The position numbers and the translations under genes were made by a program. A DNA stretch of 64,000 bases from CBDCTM01 sp965222005 (GTDB taxonomy: Bacteria; Bacteroidota; Bacteroidia; Chitinophagales; Saprospiraceae): assembly GCA_965222005.1 (NCBI GenBank), contig OZ244935.1:4092001-4156000 (forward strand), given 5' to 3'. This document shows, one piece after another, positions 54,434 to 62,912 of the stretch (the first letter of the stretch is position 1; each line of letters starts with the position of its first letter). The notes beneath the pieces are model-generated. The model saw only the letters and a program-made list of their open reading frames with translations. It was not told the DNA's origin and did not search any database.

Positions 54434-54504
54434 GCAAAGAATTACAAAAACAATCAACTTATTCCACTATATTTGGTTTGTTTAATCAAAAAAATATAGT
54501 TGTA

Positions 54505-54681
54505 ATGAGTGATTTAACACCACAAGCACCGAAAAACAGTACAGTCATGATTAGCATTGCGCTGGTTCTTTTCGGGTTGTTAGGAGCATTTGTAATTCCT
54601 GCGATCGCCGATAATGGCGACTGGCTGTTATTAGCCGGGTTTGTATTGCTTTTGTTGGGAGTTTATGTAAAGGGACTATAG
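54505..54681 (+). CDS. Small membrane protein (58 residues)
   Basis: From the ATG at 54505 the product has 58 residues; a TTG at 54478 would add nine residues without a clear benefit. A short polar N-terminus (MSDLTPQAPKNST) is followed by two hydrophobic helices (about residues 15-32 and 38-56) separated by ADNGDW, giving a hairpin in the membrane. No family is recognised. The reading frame sits between transposase relics with a dispersed repeat and the exonuclease gene; it is probably real because its codon pattern and helix layout are regular, but it is short. Confidence 0.5.
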   Translation: MSDLTPQAPKNSTVMISIALVLFGLLGAFVIPAIADNGDWLLLAGFVLLLLGVYVKGL

Positions 54682-54881
54682 ATTGGTAGCCGTTCCCGGC
54701 ACGCTTTACTATTAATCTGCAGCCAATTGTTCTGCTCATCTATTGACTTGACAAAAGATGAAGGGCTTGTACTACATGTAAGGCCGAATGTGAATCATGC
54801 CTCCGATCCTTCGCTGCGCACTTGTTGGAGGGCCACAGGCTTATGCAATCATAACATCAGATGGCAGACTGCCTGAACGTC

Positions 54882-56282
54882 TCAAAACCGAATAATTTCG
54901 AGGCGTTGCTCATTTCTGAGCAGGAAGTGGCGGATGATCCTCACCGTATCCGGATTGTGCTGAAAGGGTTGTATCGCATCGCGCAGCTCTTCCACCCCGC
55001 CACTCATACCTTCCTCATCCACATAGCCAAAGCCCTGATAGGCACCATTCTCTACCAGCACCACTGCTCGTTCCTGCGGATTGCGGCCCTTGTCGAGGAT
55101 GAAAAAATTGTCATCAAACTCGGTACCCAGGCTAGCTACTGCTTCCATGATGCGCTCGTTGTACACCAGCGGGAGCTCCTCTCCGATACAGGCGCCGCGA
55201 CATTTGTGTAGGTGGTAATAAAAGCAGGGCCTTCCGATGTGATCGACATTGCAATAGCTCTGGCATAGCTCAAAAGTTTCGATGATGCGGTTGAGTGCAG
55301 TTTTGGCTGAGAGGATGGTAGGGTACTCGCGCAGCACATTGAGCTTTTTCTTTTTCAGCTTGCCGGCCTTGGCAATGTCCAGGCAAAAGTAGCCTTGCTC
55401 ATTGGCGTAGTAGTGGATGACGTACTGAAAGACGCGCTGCCGCTGGGCGCGGTTGATAGGCGGGTGGTATTGTTTGATCTCATGCGACTCCTGCAGCAGG
55501 GCTACCAATTCGCTGCCGGTGATTTCATAGCTAATGTCATGTACCTGCTGCTGCAGTTGATGCCCTTTCTTGTTTTTGTTGGCAAAATGTTGCATCACCC
55601 GTTTTTTGATATTGATGCTTTTGCCCACATACAAAAGCTTGTTGAACTGGTCGTGGAAGTAATATACACCACAGGCTTCCGGCAGTTGGTGCAGGCGCTC
55701 CAGGCTAATGTTTTCAGGCAGGTTGGTAGCCCGGATGCCCATATTGACCAGCTCGTTGACAGCCGAGTCGCTATTTTGTTTTTGCAATATTACTTTGAGC
55801 AATTCCACCGTAGCCAGGGTATCGTCGAGGGCGCGGTGCCGTCGATCCATCGCGATGCCAAAATACTGTGTGAGCTTACCGAGGCTGTAGGAGCGCAGGC
55901 CGGGGAAGGTCTTGCGGCACAGCCGCACGGTACACAATTGGCGCCTCGAATAGTTGTAGCCCAGCCTTTTGAACTCTTCCCGAATGAAGCTGTAATCGAA
56001 GCGGGCATTATGTGCTACAAATATTGCTCCCTCGGTCATTTCCACAATTTGCTTAGCTACTTCATAAAATTTGGGAGCCTCCTCAACCATCTCTTGGGTA
56101 ATCCCGGTCAATTGAGTAATATTGTAAGGAATGACGCGCTCGGGATTAAGAAGGCTGGAAAAAGTGTCGAGGATCTTTTCTCCATCAAAAAGTACGATGG
56201 CGATTTCGGTGATTCGCTCACGGGCAGCCCGGCCACCGGTGGTCTCCACATCAATCACAGCGTATATTTTTTTTGTAGCCAT
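54882..56282 (-). CDS. DEDDh exonuclease fused to GIY-YIG/UvrC-like nuclease
   Basis: A 466-residue protein from ATG 56282 (an earlier start at 56330 adds an unconserved leader). Residues 1-175 are a DnaQ-type 3'-5' exonuclease: AVIDVETTGG (Asp11, Glu13), VAHNARFDYSFI and HRALDDTLAT. Residues about 205-285 are a GIY-YIG endonuclease: GVYYFHDQFNKLLYVGKS and the catalytic Arg in NIKKRV. A UvrC-like cysteine region (GRPCFYYHLHKCRGAC) follows. Exonuclease-GIY-YIG fusions are a known bacterial type thought to act in DNA repair, but the exact role is unclear. It starts 111 bases from the divergent namZ-type gene. Confidence 0.88.
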   Translation of the reverse strand: MATKKIYAVIDVETTGGRAARERITEIAIVLFDGEKILDTFSSLLNPERVIPYNITQLTGITQEMVEEAPKFYEVAKQIVEMTEGAIFVAHNARFDYSFIREEFKRLGYNYSRRQLCTVRLCRKTFPGLRSYSLGKLTQYFGIAMDRRHRALDDTLATVELLKVILQKQNSDSAVNELVNMGIRATNLPENISLERLHQLPEACGVYYFHDQFNKLLYVGKSINIKKRVMQHFANKNKKGHQLQQQVHDISYEITGSELVALLQESHEIKQYHPPINRAQRQRVFQYVIHYYANEQGYFCLDIAKAGKLKKKKLNVLREYPTILSAKTALNRIIETFELCQSYCNVDHIGRPCFYYHLHKCRGACIGEELPLVYNERIMEAVASLGTEFDDNFFILDKGRNPQERAVVLVENGAYQGFGYVDEEGMSGGVEELRDAIQPFQHNPDTVRIIRHFLLRNEQRLEIIRF

Positions 56283-56393
56283 TTTGGTCGAATTGCAGCA
56301 AATAAAAAACGCAGAACTTCGAGGCAACAAAGCTGATAAGTGTCAATAAGTTGCCTGGTTTCCTGCGTTTTTTAGATAAACAAATGTAAAAAT

Positions 56394-57677
56394 ATGTTGG
56401 CAAACTTTAAAATATTGGCTTTGCTTTTCTGCCTCTTACCCAGCCTGATTATTGATTGTAGAAGGGATAAGAACCAGGAAAAAATAGACGAAATACCTTC
56501 CTCAGAAGCAGTACAGGAGCCGCAAGATACACATGAAGATACACTTGCTGACAAGGCGAGTGAGCAGATATTATGTGGAGCTGACCAGGTGCATAGGTAT
56601 CTTTCAGCCTTGCAAAACAAGCGAATCGGCCTGCTCGTCAACCAAACTTCCAGGGTGAATGGACGGCATTTGGTGGATACCCTGTTGGCCTTGAATGTAG
56701 AGGTGAAAAAAATATTTGCTCCGGAGCACGGCTTCCGTGGCGAGGCGGATGCCGGAGAACAATTGGCAGACGGCAAGGATCCGAAAACGGACCTGCCCTT
56801 GATCTCTTTGTACGGCAGGAAAAAGAAGCCCTCTGCAGAGGATTTGGCAGCCTTGGATATGCTCATCTTCGATATCCAGGATGTGGGAGCGCGTTTTTAT
56901 ACTTACATCTCCACCTTACACTATGTAATGGAAGCATGTGCTGAACATGGTGTCAAAATGCTGGTACTCGATCGGCCCAACCCTAACGGCCATTACCTGG
57001 ACGGGCCGATCTTAAGGCCTGCCTATCAGTCTTTTGTGGGAATGCATCCGGTGCCGGTAGTGCATGGCATGACGGTAGGAGAGTATGCCCGTATGATCAA
57101 TGGAGAGGGCTGGTTGAAGGATGGGCAGAAGTGTGCATTGCAGGTAATAAGCTGTATGAACTATGACCACCGTACCTTTTATAAATTGCCTGTCCGCCCA
57201 TCGCCCAATCTGCCCAACATGCGTTCCATTTATCTGTACCCGTCGCTTTGCTTTTTTGAGGGAACAAAACTGAGCGTAGGGCGGGGTACCCCTGAGCAGT
57301 TCCAGGTAATTGGCCATCCGGAGGTTGAGATGGGCGATTATTATTTCACTCCCGAACCGATGCCGGGTGCCAAATATCCCAAGCATCAGGCTAAAAAGTG
57401 CCGGGGTATTGATTTGTCCGATTTGACTGTGGAAGAGCTGCAAAGCAGGCGATACATTGACTTGAGCTATCTTATTGATTTTTATCAGGCATTTCCGGAT
57501 CAGGAGCAATTTTTTTTAAAAAATGGATTTTTTGACAAACTGGCCGGTAGCTCAGCACTGCAAAGGCAAATCAGGGAAAAGGTGCCAGCAGCAGAGATTA
57601 GGAATAGCTGGCAGGCAGGTTTGGATATCTTTCGCCAGATCAGGAGGAAGTATCTTTTGTATAAAGATTTTGAGTAA
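56394..57677 (+). CDS. DUF1343 / NamZ-type exo-beta-N-acetylmuramidase
   Basis: A 427-residue exported protein; the N-terminal helix ends in LIIDC, a weak lipobox, so it is either a lipoprotein or has a plain signal peptide. The DUF1343 domain (glycoside hydrolase family 171) covers about 62-425: GLLVNQTSR, FAPEHGFRGEADAG (Glu111-His112 region), DIQDVGARFYTYI, DRPNPNGHYLDGP and SVGRGTPEQFQ. Characterised NamZ enzymes release N-acetylmuramic acid from the non-reducing end of cell-wall fragments, so a role in wall turnover or recovery is likely. Confidence 0.88.
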   Translation: MLANFKILALLFCLLPSLIIDCRRDKNQEKIDEIPSSEAVQEPQDTHEDTLADKASEQILCGADQVHRYLSALQNKRIGLLVNQTSRVNGRHLVDTLLALNVEVKKIFAPEHGFRGEADAGEQLADGKDPKTDLPLISLYGRKKKPSAEDLAALDMLIFDIQDVGARFYTYISTLHYVMEACAEHGVKMLVLDRPNPNGHYLDGPILRPAYQSFVGMHPVPVVHGMTVGEYARMINGEGWLKDGQKCALQVISCMNYDHRTFYKLPVRPSPNLPNMRSIYLYPSLCFFEGTKLSVGRGTPEQFQVIGHPEVEMGDYYFTPEPMPGAKYPKHQAKKCRGIDLSDLTVEELQSRRYIDLSYLIDFYQAFPDQEQFFLKNGFFDKLAGSSALQRQIREKVPAAEIRNSWQAGLDIFRQIRRKYLLYKDFE

Positions 57678-58043
57678 CAGGACAGCAGGGCAATAAAAAA
57701 AACGTGTAATGTTTTAAGATTTGAAAATTTTTGTTTATCCTGCTTTGCCAAGTCTTGTGCATACACACAAAACCTGGCGGCTTGAAGTATATGTTTGTTT
57801 TGAATTCGAACTCCATTGCGCAATACATATAGAAGCGATTTGCTTCGAGCATTTCTTTCACCAAATGGTAGGCTGGAAGGCAGGGCGGGCTACGGTTTTG
57901 GCGAGTTTTGCAAATGCTGAAGCCTGGTATTAGTTTCCGAAACCCCAGTTGCCTAATGAACAATAGCTCCACCGCTTTGAGCTATACACCATGAGAGGTT
58001 TGAAGCTGATTTATAGCCATGGCATCAGTGGTAGGTTTTAACG
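57678..58043. other. 366-base intergenic region with a 47-bp repeat
   Basis: It contains copy 2 of the dispersed repeat (57743-57789) and no convincing gene. The stretch after the namZ-type stop is A-rich with no clear terminator hairpin. From 57850 to 57960 the sequence is GC-richer but closed in all frames by stops or without family signal. It separates two convergent genes. Confidence 0.5.
57743..57789 (+). repeat. 47-bp dispersed intergenic repeat, copy 2
   Basis: 44 of 47 bases match 54387-54433 in the same orientation. Differences are A/G after CTTT and two bases within the loop of the TTGTG/CACAA stem. Confidence 0.85.
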
Positions 58044-58619
58044 CTAAAACCGTAGCCCGGCATGCAATCCCCAGAAGAAAGTTTTGTCTTTGTTTTCAAA
58101 TTTTTGGAAAGAGGCTCTGGAGCCCAACACGATGAGCTGTGCAATATACACCTCGTATTCCAGCATCACTGAATAGCCAGGCGTGCTGTACTGCTCTTCG
58201 CTAAATTCTTTGCGGATGATTTCATCCTTTACGCGGACAATTTGACTGGTATATCGATAATTATTGAGTCGGTAAACAGCACCGCCACCCAATTTGAAGC
58301 TGTTGACCTGATTATTGATGGGCGTCAGAAAAAGAGTAGCCTCACCCTGAAAAGCTTTGTTCGATTGTTCAAATCCATCACTTTTTTGCTGAGCTGCCGA
58401 AATGTAGCCCACATTCAATCCCAGGCTCATCAGTCGGAACAGGCGCCGGTCGAATTGCAGGTGCCGTTGTTTGCCAAAGTAGTTTCCCTGATTGAGGTAG
58501 GCGGTGCCGAAGCCAAACTTTATGCTGTTTTTCAAGGGGGCTTTTGGTAGCTGGCCTGACTGGCCGAAGAGCGGCAGCAGCAGGGTAGTGAAGAGAAGTA
58601 TAAAGAAATAGGGTTTCAT
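58044..58619 (-). CDS. Small outer-membrane beta-barrel-like protein
   Basis: A 191-residue protein with a signal peptide (about 1-19, ending LFGQ). The mature sequence shows alternating hydrophobic strands with aromatic girdles (SIKFGFGTAYLNQG; GVYRLNNYRYT is part of a longer strand pair; YSVMLEYEVYI) and ends with GLHAGLRF, a C-terminal aromatic residue typical of outer-membrane barrels. It resembles the small 8- to 10-stranded barrels of Bacteroidota of unknown role. It is convergent with the namZ-type gene and divergent from the metallophosphoesterase-barrel gene. Confidence 0.65.
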   Translation of the reverse strand: MKPYFFILLFTTLLLPLFGQSGQLPKAPLKNSIKFGFGTAYLNQGNYFGKQRHLQFDRRLFRLMSLGLNVGYISAAQQKSDGFEQSNKAFQGEATLFLTPINNQVNSFKLGGGAVYRLNNYRYTSQIVRVKDEIIRKEFSEEQYSTPGYSVMLEYEVYIAQLIVLGSRASFQKFENKDKTFFWGLHAGLRF

Positions 58620-58896
58620 GGCTTTTGAGTTTCGGCACAGCTTTGACTCCGAATGTAGCCGACAGTTAATTACCTGGCAAGCCCTTTCCGGGTATTTAAC
58701 CCCTATTTAACTTCTGCGATGAATAGGAATAGCAGTTTGTTAAGTTTTTTAAGAATCGCAAGGAATTGCAAGCGCGAATTTGTCAAATAACCTGCTGCTT
58801 TCATTCCCTGATTTCTCCAGATTGATTTACGTATTCTCTGGATTTTATATAACTTTCCAGTCAATCCAGCAAGAGCATCTAAAACAAAAAAGCAAT

Positions 58897-61800
58897 ATGA
58901 AGCATCTTTTACACATCTTATTCTTTCTGCCCGTTTTATTTTATTTAAACTCATGCGCCAATTACCGGCTCAACTATGCGCCGGAAGCAGAGGCTTGGCA
59001 ACAGCAAGCGCCTGAAAAAGACTTGAAGCTTAAGCATCGCATCTATTTGGTAGGAGATGCCGGCCTGTTGGGTAAGAAAGAAGATTCGCCCGTGTTGGAT
59101 TATTTGTCAAAAAAACTGAAAAAGGAATCAAAAAAAAGTACGATCCTGTTTCTGGGCAACAACGTACCTTCCAAAGGGTATTCTGCTAAAAAGAACAAGC
59201 AGCGGGAGCATGCTCAAAAGGCACTGGACAAGCAAATGGATATCCTCAAGGACTTCAAAGGTACGCCTGTTTTTTTGCCGGGCGCTACGGATTGGGCAGG
59301 CGGGCTGAAGAGTTTGCGAAAGGAGGGAAAATATGTGGAAAAGCAACTGAATAAAGATAGCGAGGAAGGAGAGGAAAAAAATTATTTTCGGCCCGACCGG
59401 GGCTGTCCGGGCCCTGAGATTGTAGAAGTAAACGAGCAACTTAGCATTGTATTGATGGATTCCGAATGGTGGATGATAGATTGGGACAAGGAGCCGGAAA
59501 TCCATGAAGGCTGTGAAGTGAAAAACAAATTCATGTTCAAATTTTTATTTGAAGATGAAGTACGTGGCAACAGAAGTAAAAATGTAGTGATCGCCATGCA
59601 CCATCCCCTCTACACCAATGGCCCGCACAGTGGTAACTTCAGTGCCAAAACGCATCTTTTTCCGCTGACCGAGCTCAACAAAAATTTGTTCATTCCCCTG
59701 CCAATACTGGGAAGTATGTACGCATTTTTCAGAGGGCGAATCGGTACCAAACAAGATATTGCCCATCAGGAATACCGCAACCTTCGCGATGCCTTGCTCA
59801 CAGGAGTTAAGAAAAACGGCAATTTTATCTTCGTTTCGGGCCACGAGCACAACTTGCAATATCTCGAAAACGAAGAGCAGCATTTTATCGTCAGTGGCTC
59901 GGCGGCTCGCAAAAGTCCTTCCACAATTGGCCGGGGCGCCCAATTTGCTTATGGCGCATATGGCTTTGCCACCCTCGATTTTTACAAAGACGGCTCGGCA
60001 TGGGTGCATTATTGGGCCACCAATAAGGACGGGACCGATGCTGAAGAAGTCTTTAGAAAAAAAATAAAAGACAAGCTTTCCATCATTAAGGAAAATATTC
60101 CCACCGATTTTCCGGAGTACGATCAAAAATTGACTGCCATCAAACGTCTGCCCACACGCAACGAAATCAGCAAAGCCGGTGCCTTCCAACGCTGGCTACT
60201 CGGCGAGCACTACCGCAGCTTGTACCTCACCGAATTCGAATTTCCCGTCATCGATCTGGATACCTTCATGGGCGGGCTCACCCCCATCAAGCGGGGCGGC
60301 GGCAATCAGACCAATTCGCTGCGCCTCAAAGACAAAGAAGGCCACCAGTATGTGCTGCGCGATTTGACGAAAGACGTCACCCGCCTGCTTCCTTTTCCTT
60401 TCAACAAAATGCGCCTTGCCGAATTCATCGGCACCGACAATTTTCTCTCCACCCATCCCTTCGCGCCAGTCGTTATCCCCCCTATGGCCGAGGCCATTAA
60501 TATCTATCACACCAATCCGCGCTTTGTGTATGTACCGAAGCAGCCAAGGCTGGGAGTCAACAACGATATTTTTGGAGGAAGCGTGTATTTGTTTGAAGAA
60601 CGGCCAGGAGGGAGTTGGGAAGGCATGCAGCAGTTTGGCGGCTCCGATGCCCTCAAAAGCACCCCGGATGTAGCGGCCCGGCTAATCAATAACCACAAGC
60701 ACCAAATTGATCAGGAATGGACCTTGCGAACCCGTTTGTTCGATTTTATCCTGGGCGATTGGGATCGGCATGATGACCAATGGCGCTGGGCTAGGTTTAA
60801 GCCGCAAAAAGGCAAAAACGTGTACCGTCCCGTGCCCCGTGACCGCGACCAGGCCTTTAGCAAATACGATGGCTTGCTCACCCGAATGGTTACCTTCACT
60901 ATGCCCTTTTTGCATCAGCTGGCCGTTTATCAGCCCAAAATCAAACAAATAAAATGGGCTGCCTGGAGTCCACGCAGCTTCGATAATTCTTTTATCAATG
61001 AGCTGGATTGGTCTCAGTGGGAAGCACAAGTCAGCTATATTCAACAACATTTGACCGATGACATCGTGGACAAAGCCTTTGAAATTTGGCCGGATGCGGT
61101 GTATAACGATTCTGGCGATTACATCAAAAACACCTTGAAGCACAGGCGCGATGAATTGCCCAATATTGCCCGCCGCTATTACGAGTTTCTGTCCAAAGAG
61201 GTGGATGTGTATGGCACCGACAAGAAGGAATTGTTCGAAGTGGATCGCTTGAGTGATGAGCAAACCCGGGTGCGTATGTACGATACGAATAAGGAAGGGG
61301 AGCGGCAGCATTTGCTGTATGACCGAACCTTCGACAACAAAGTGACCAAAGAAATCCATCTCTACGGCATCGGCAATGACGATCATTTTTTGATTAAAGG
61401 GCAAACCAGAAAGGGGATCAAAATCAGATGTATTGGCGGGCAGGGCGACGATCAGTTTGTGGATCAGTCAAAGGTGGCTGGATTGTGTAAAAAAACAGTC
61501 ATTTATGACGACAAGCGCAACAATAAGGTGCAAGGAGGCAGTGAAACGTCGGATCGGAGAAGCCATGAAGTGATCAAAAATATCTACGACCGCCGCGCCG
61601 CTCATTACGACTATGACTTTGTGCTGCCCTTCCCCATTCTCGGCTCCAATCCCGATGATGGCTTTGTAGTTGGCGCCAATCTGCTGTTTACCGATTACGA
61701 ATTCAAAAAAGATCCCTACAATGCCACCCACAACGTCATAGCTACTTTTGCCAGCAGCACCAAAGCTTTTTCGCTGGAATATACCGGCGATTTTCTCAAT

Positions 61801-62679
61801 GTGTTTGGCAAAACGGATTTTTACCTGCATTCCATTTTCAAAAACCCTTCCTATGCATTCAACTACTTTGGCTTTGGCAATGATAGCCAGAGGGGGGAAG
61901 AAGGCATTGAGTTTTTCAGAGCGCGGCAAGGCCTGGCGCATGTGAATCCGGCACTCAAATGGAGGCTGGCAGGAAATAATGGTTTTTTTAATATCGGCCC
62001 TGTCTTCGAGTTGAGTAAAATTGACCGCCTGGCCGATCGCTACCTCCTCAGCGACCGGGCCGATGTGCCACCCGATGTATTTGACACCAAGTATTTTGGC
62101 GGCCTGAAATTGGGCTTCAATTACTACAATGTCGATGATAAGGTGATCCCCCGCCGGGGTATTTCTTTTCTCACCGATGCCGGCTACCTGGCTAATCTGA
62201 AAGACAAGGGCAGCGATTTTGGCAGCTTGCGCAGCGAGCTGGCCGTTTATCAAAACATCGACCGCAAACAAAACCTCATACTCGCTACCCGCCTCGGATT
62301 TGGCTACAACAGTGGCAACCAATTCGAGTTTTGGCAGGCACCCAGCCTGGGTGGCAAAACCAGCCTGCGCGGCTACCGGGCGCAGCGCTTTTATGGCAAA
62401 ACGGCCTTTTGGCAAAACATCGACCTCCGGCTGCGCCTCTTTAGCAGCTACAACCGCGCCCTGCCCTTCACCTTCGGCATCTATGCCGGGTACGACTACG
62501 GCCGCGTTTGGCTGGAACGCGACGACTCCGATACCTGGCACAGCAACTATGGCGGCGGTATCTGGCTGGCTCCACTCGATGCCGTCGTGTTGAGCTTTGG
62601 CCTGTTTATGCCCCACAACCCCCTTGATGAGGAGGAGGAGAAACAGCGATTTGCCTTTACGGCGGGGTTTAATTTTTAG
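58897..62679 (+). CDS. Lipoprotein with metallophosphoesterase domain and C-terminal Omp85-like barrel
   Basis: A 1260-residue protein from ATG 58897, chosen because it gives a lipoprotein signal ending in LNSC (Cys20); a TTG at 58780 would bury it. Residues about 48-350 are a calcineurin-like phosphoesterase: VGDAGLLG, FLGNNVPSKG, AMHHPLYTNG and VSGHEHNLQY supply metal ligands, with Asn-Asn in place of the usual GDN. Residues about 400-880 form a middle domain (GDWDRHDDQWRW; PVPRDRDQAFSKYDG) with kinase-like metal-site features. The last 350 residues are a BamA/TamA-type barrel with SLRGYRAQRFYGK and a final Phe. It should lie in the outer membrane; the substrate is unknown. Confidence 0.85.
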   Translation: MKHLLHILFFLPVLFYLNSCANYRLNYAPEAEAWQQQAPEKDLKLKHRIYLVGDAGLLGKKEDSPVLDYLSKKLKKESKKSTILFLGNNVPSKGYSAKKNKQREHAQKALDKQMDILKDFKGTPVFLPGATDWAGGLKSLRKEGKYVEKQLNKDSEEGEEKNYFRPDRGCPGPEIVEVNEQLSIVLMDSEWWMIDWDKEPEIHEGCEVKNKFMFKFLFEDEVRGNRSKNVVIAMHHPLYTNGPHSGNFSAKTHLFPLTELNKNLFIPLPILGSMYAFFRGRIGTKQDIAHQEYRNLRDALLTGVKKNGNFIFVSGHEHNLQYLENEEQHFIVSGSAARKSPSTIGRGAQFAYGAYGFATLDFYKDGSAWVHYWATNKDGTDAEEVFRKKIKDKLSIIKENIPTDFPEYDQKLTAIKRLPTRNEISKAGAFQRWLLGEHYRSLYLTEFEFPVIDLDTFMGGLTPIKRGGGNQTNSLRLKDKEGHQYVLRDLTKDVTRLLPFPFNKMRLAEFIGTDNFLSTHPFAPVVIPPMAEAINIYHTNPRFVYVPKQPRLGVNNDIFGGSVYLFEERPGGSWEGMQQFGGSDALKSTPDVAARLINNHKHQIDQEWTLRTRLFDFILGDWDRHDDQWRWARFKPQKGKNVYRPVPRDRDQAFSKYDGLLTRMVTFTMPFLHQLAVYQPKIKQIKWAAWSPRSFDNSFINELDWSQWEAQVSYIQQHLTDDIVDKAFEIWPDAVYNDSGDYIKNTLKHRRDELPNIARRYYEFLSKEVDVYGTDKKELFEVDRLSDEQTRVRMYDTNKEGERQHLLYDRTFDNKVTKEIHLYGIGNDDHFLIKGQTRKGIKIRCIGGQGDDQFVDQSKVAGLCKKTVIYDDKRNNKVQGGSETSDRRSHEVIKNIYDRRAAHYDYDFVLPFPILGSNPDDGFVVGANLLFTDYEFKKDPYNATHNVIATFASSTKAFSLEYTGDFLNVFGKTDFYLHSIFKNPSYAFNYFGFGNDSQRGEEGIEFFRARQGLAHVNPALKWRLAGNNGFFNIGPVFELSKIDRLADRYLLSDRADVPPDVFDTKYFGGLKLGFNYYNVDDKVIPRRGISFLTDAGYLANLKDKGSDFGSLRSELAVYQNIDRKQNLILATRLGFGYNSGNQFEFWQAPSLGGKTSLRGYRAQRFYGKTAFWQNIDLRLRLFSSYNRALPFTFGIYAGYDYGRVWLERDDSDTWHSNYGGGIWLAPLDAVVLSFGLFMPHNPLDEEEEKQRFAFTAGFNF

Positions 62680-62680
62680 A

Positions 62681-62851
62681 CTATGAACTGATTTAAACTT
62701 TTCTAATGGTTTGCGGCTCCAGCCCTTATAGAACCTGACTTCTTTCCTTTTATCGTCCGTACCATACAGGTACGCACTCAAAAAGAGAAATCGCCAGAAC
62801 CTACAATGGCCAAGCCTCAACAACAATACAATAGTTTAAATCAGTTCTATG
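62681..62851. mobile_element. MITE-like element: 161 bp with 13-bp inverted repeats and 5-bp target duplication
   Basis: AACTGATTTAAAC (62686-62698) and GTTTAAATCAGTT (62834-62846) are perfect inverted repeats. They are flanked by the 5-bp direct repeat CTATG at 62681-62685 and 62847-62851. The inside is non-coding and holds a small hairpin (GTACC-ATACA-GGTAC near 62758-62772). This is the classic layout of a miniature inverted-repeat element moved by a transposase elsewhere. It inserted one base after the stop codon of the barrel gene. The right flank also has an 11-bp direct repeat (CTATGTATTAA at 62847 and 62863). Confidence 0.7.
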
Positions 62852-62912
62852 TATTAACTTAACTATGTATTAATGGCTAGTTGAACAGTCCCTGGCTACA
62901 TAAAAACAGAAC

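Noticed and set aside
55395..56336. 313-codon open frame on the plus strand
   Set aside because: Antisense to the exonuclease/GIY-YIG gene, which has all catalytic motifs; the opposite frame is a shadow of its codon bias.
58780..58896. Upstream TTG start for the metallophosphoesterase lipoprotein
   Set aside because: It would place the lipoprotein signal about 40 residues inside the chain; the ATG at 58897 gives a standard lipobox.
61468..62826. Long open frame (452 codons) on the minus strand
   Set aside because: It is antisense to the barrel part of the metallophosphoesterase lipoprotein, whose motifs and final Phe are clear; the antisense product has no family features.
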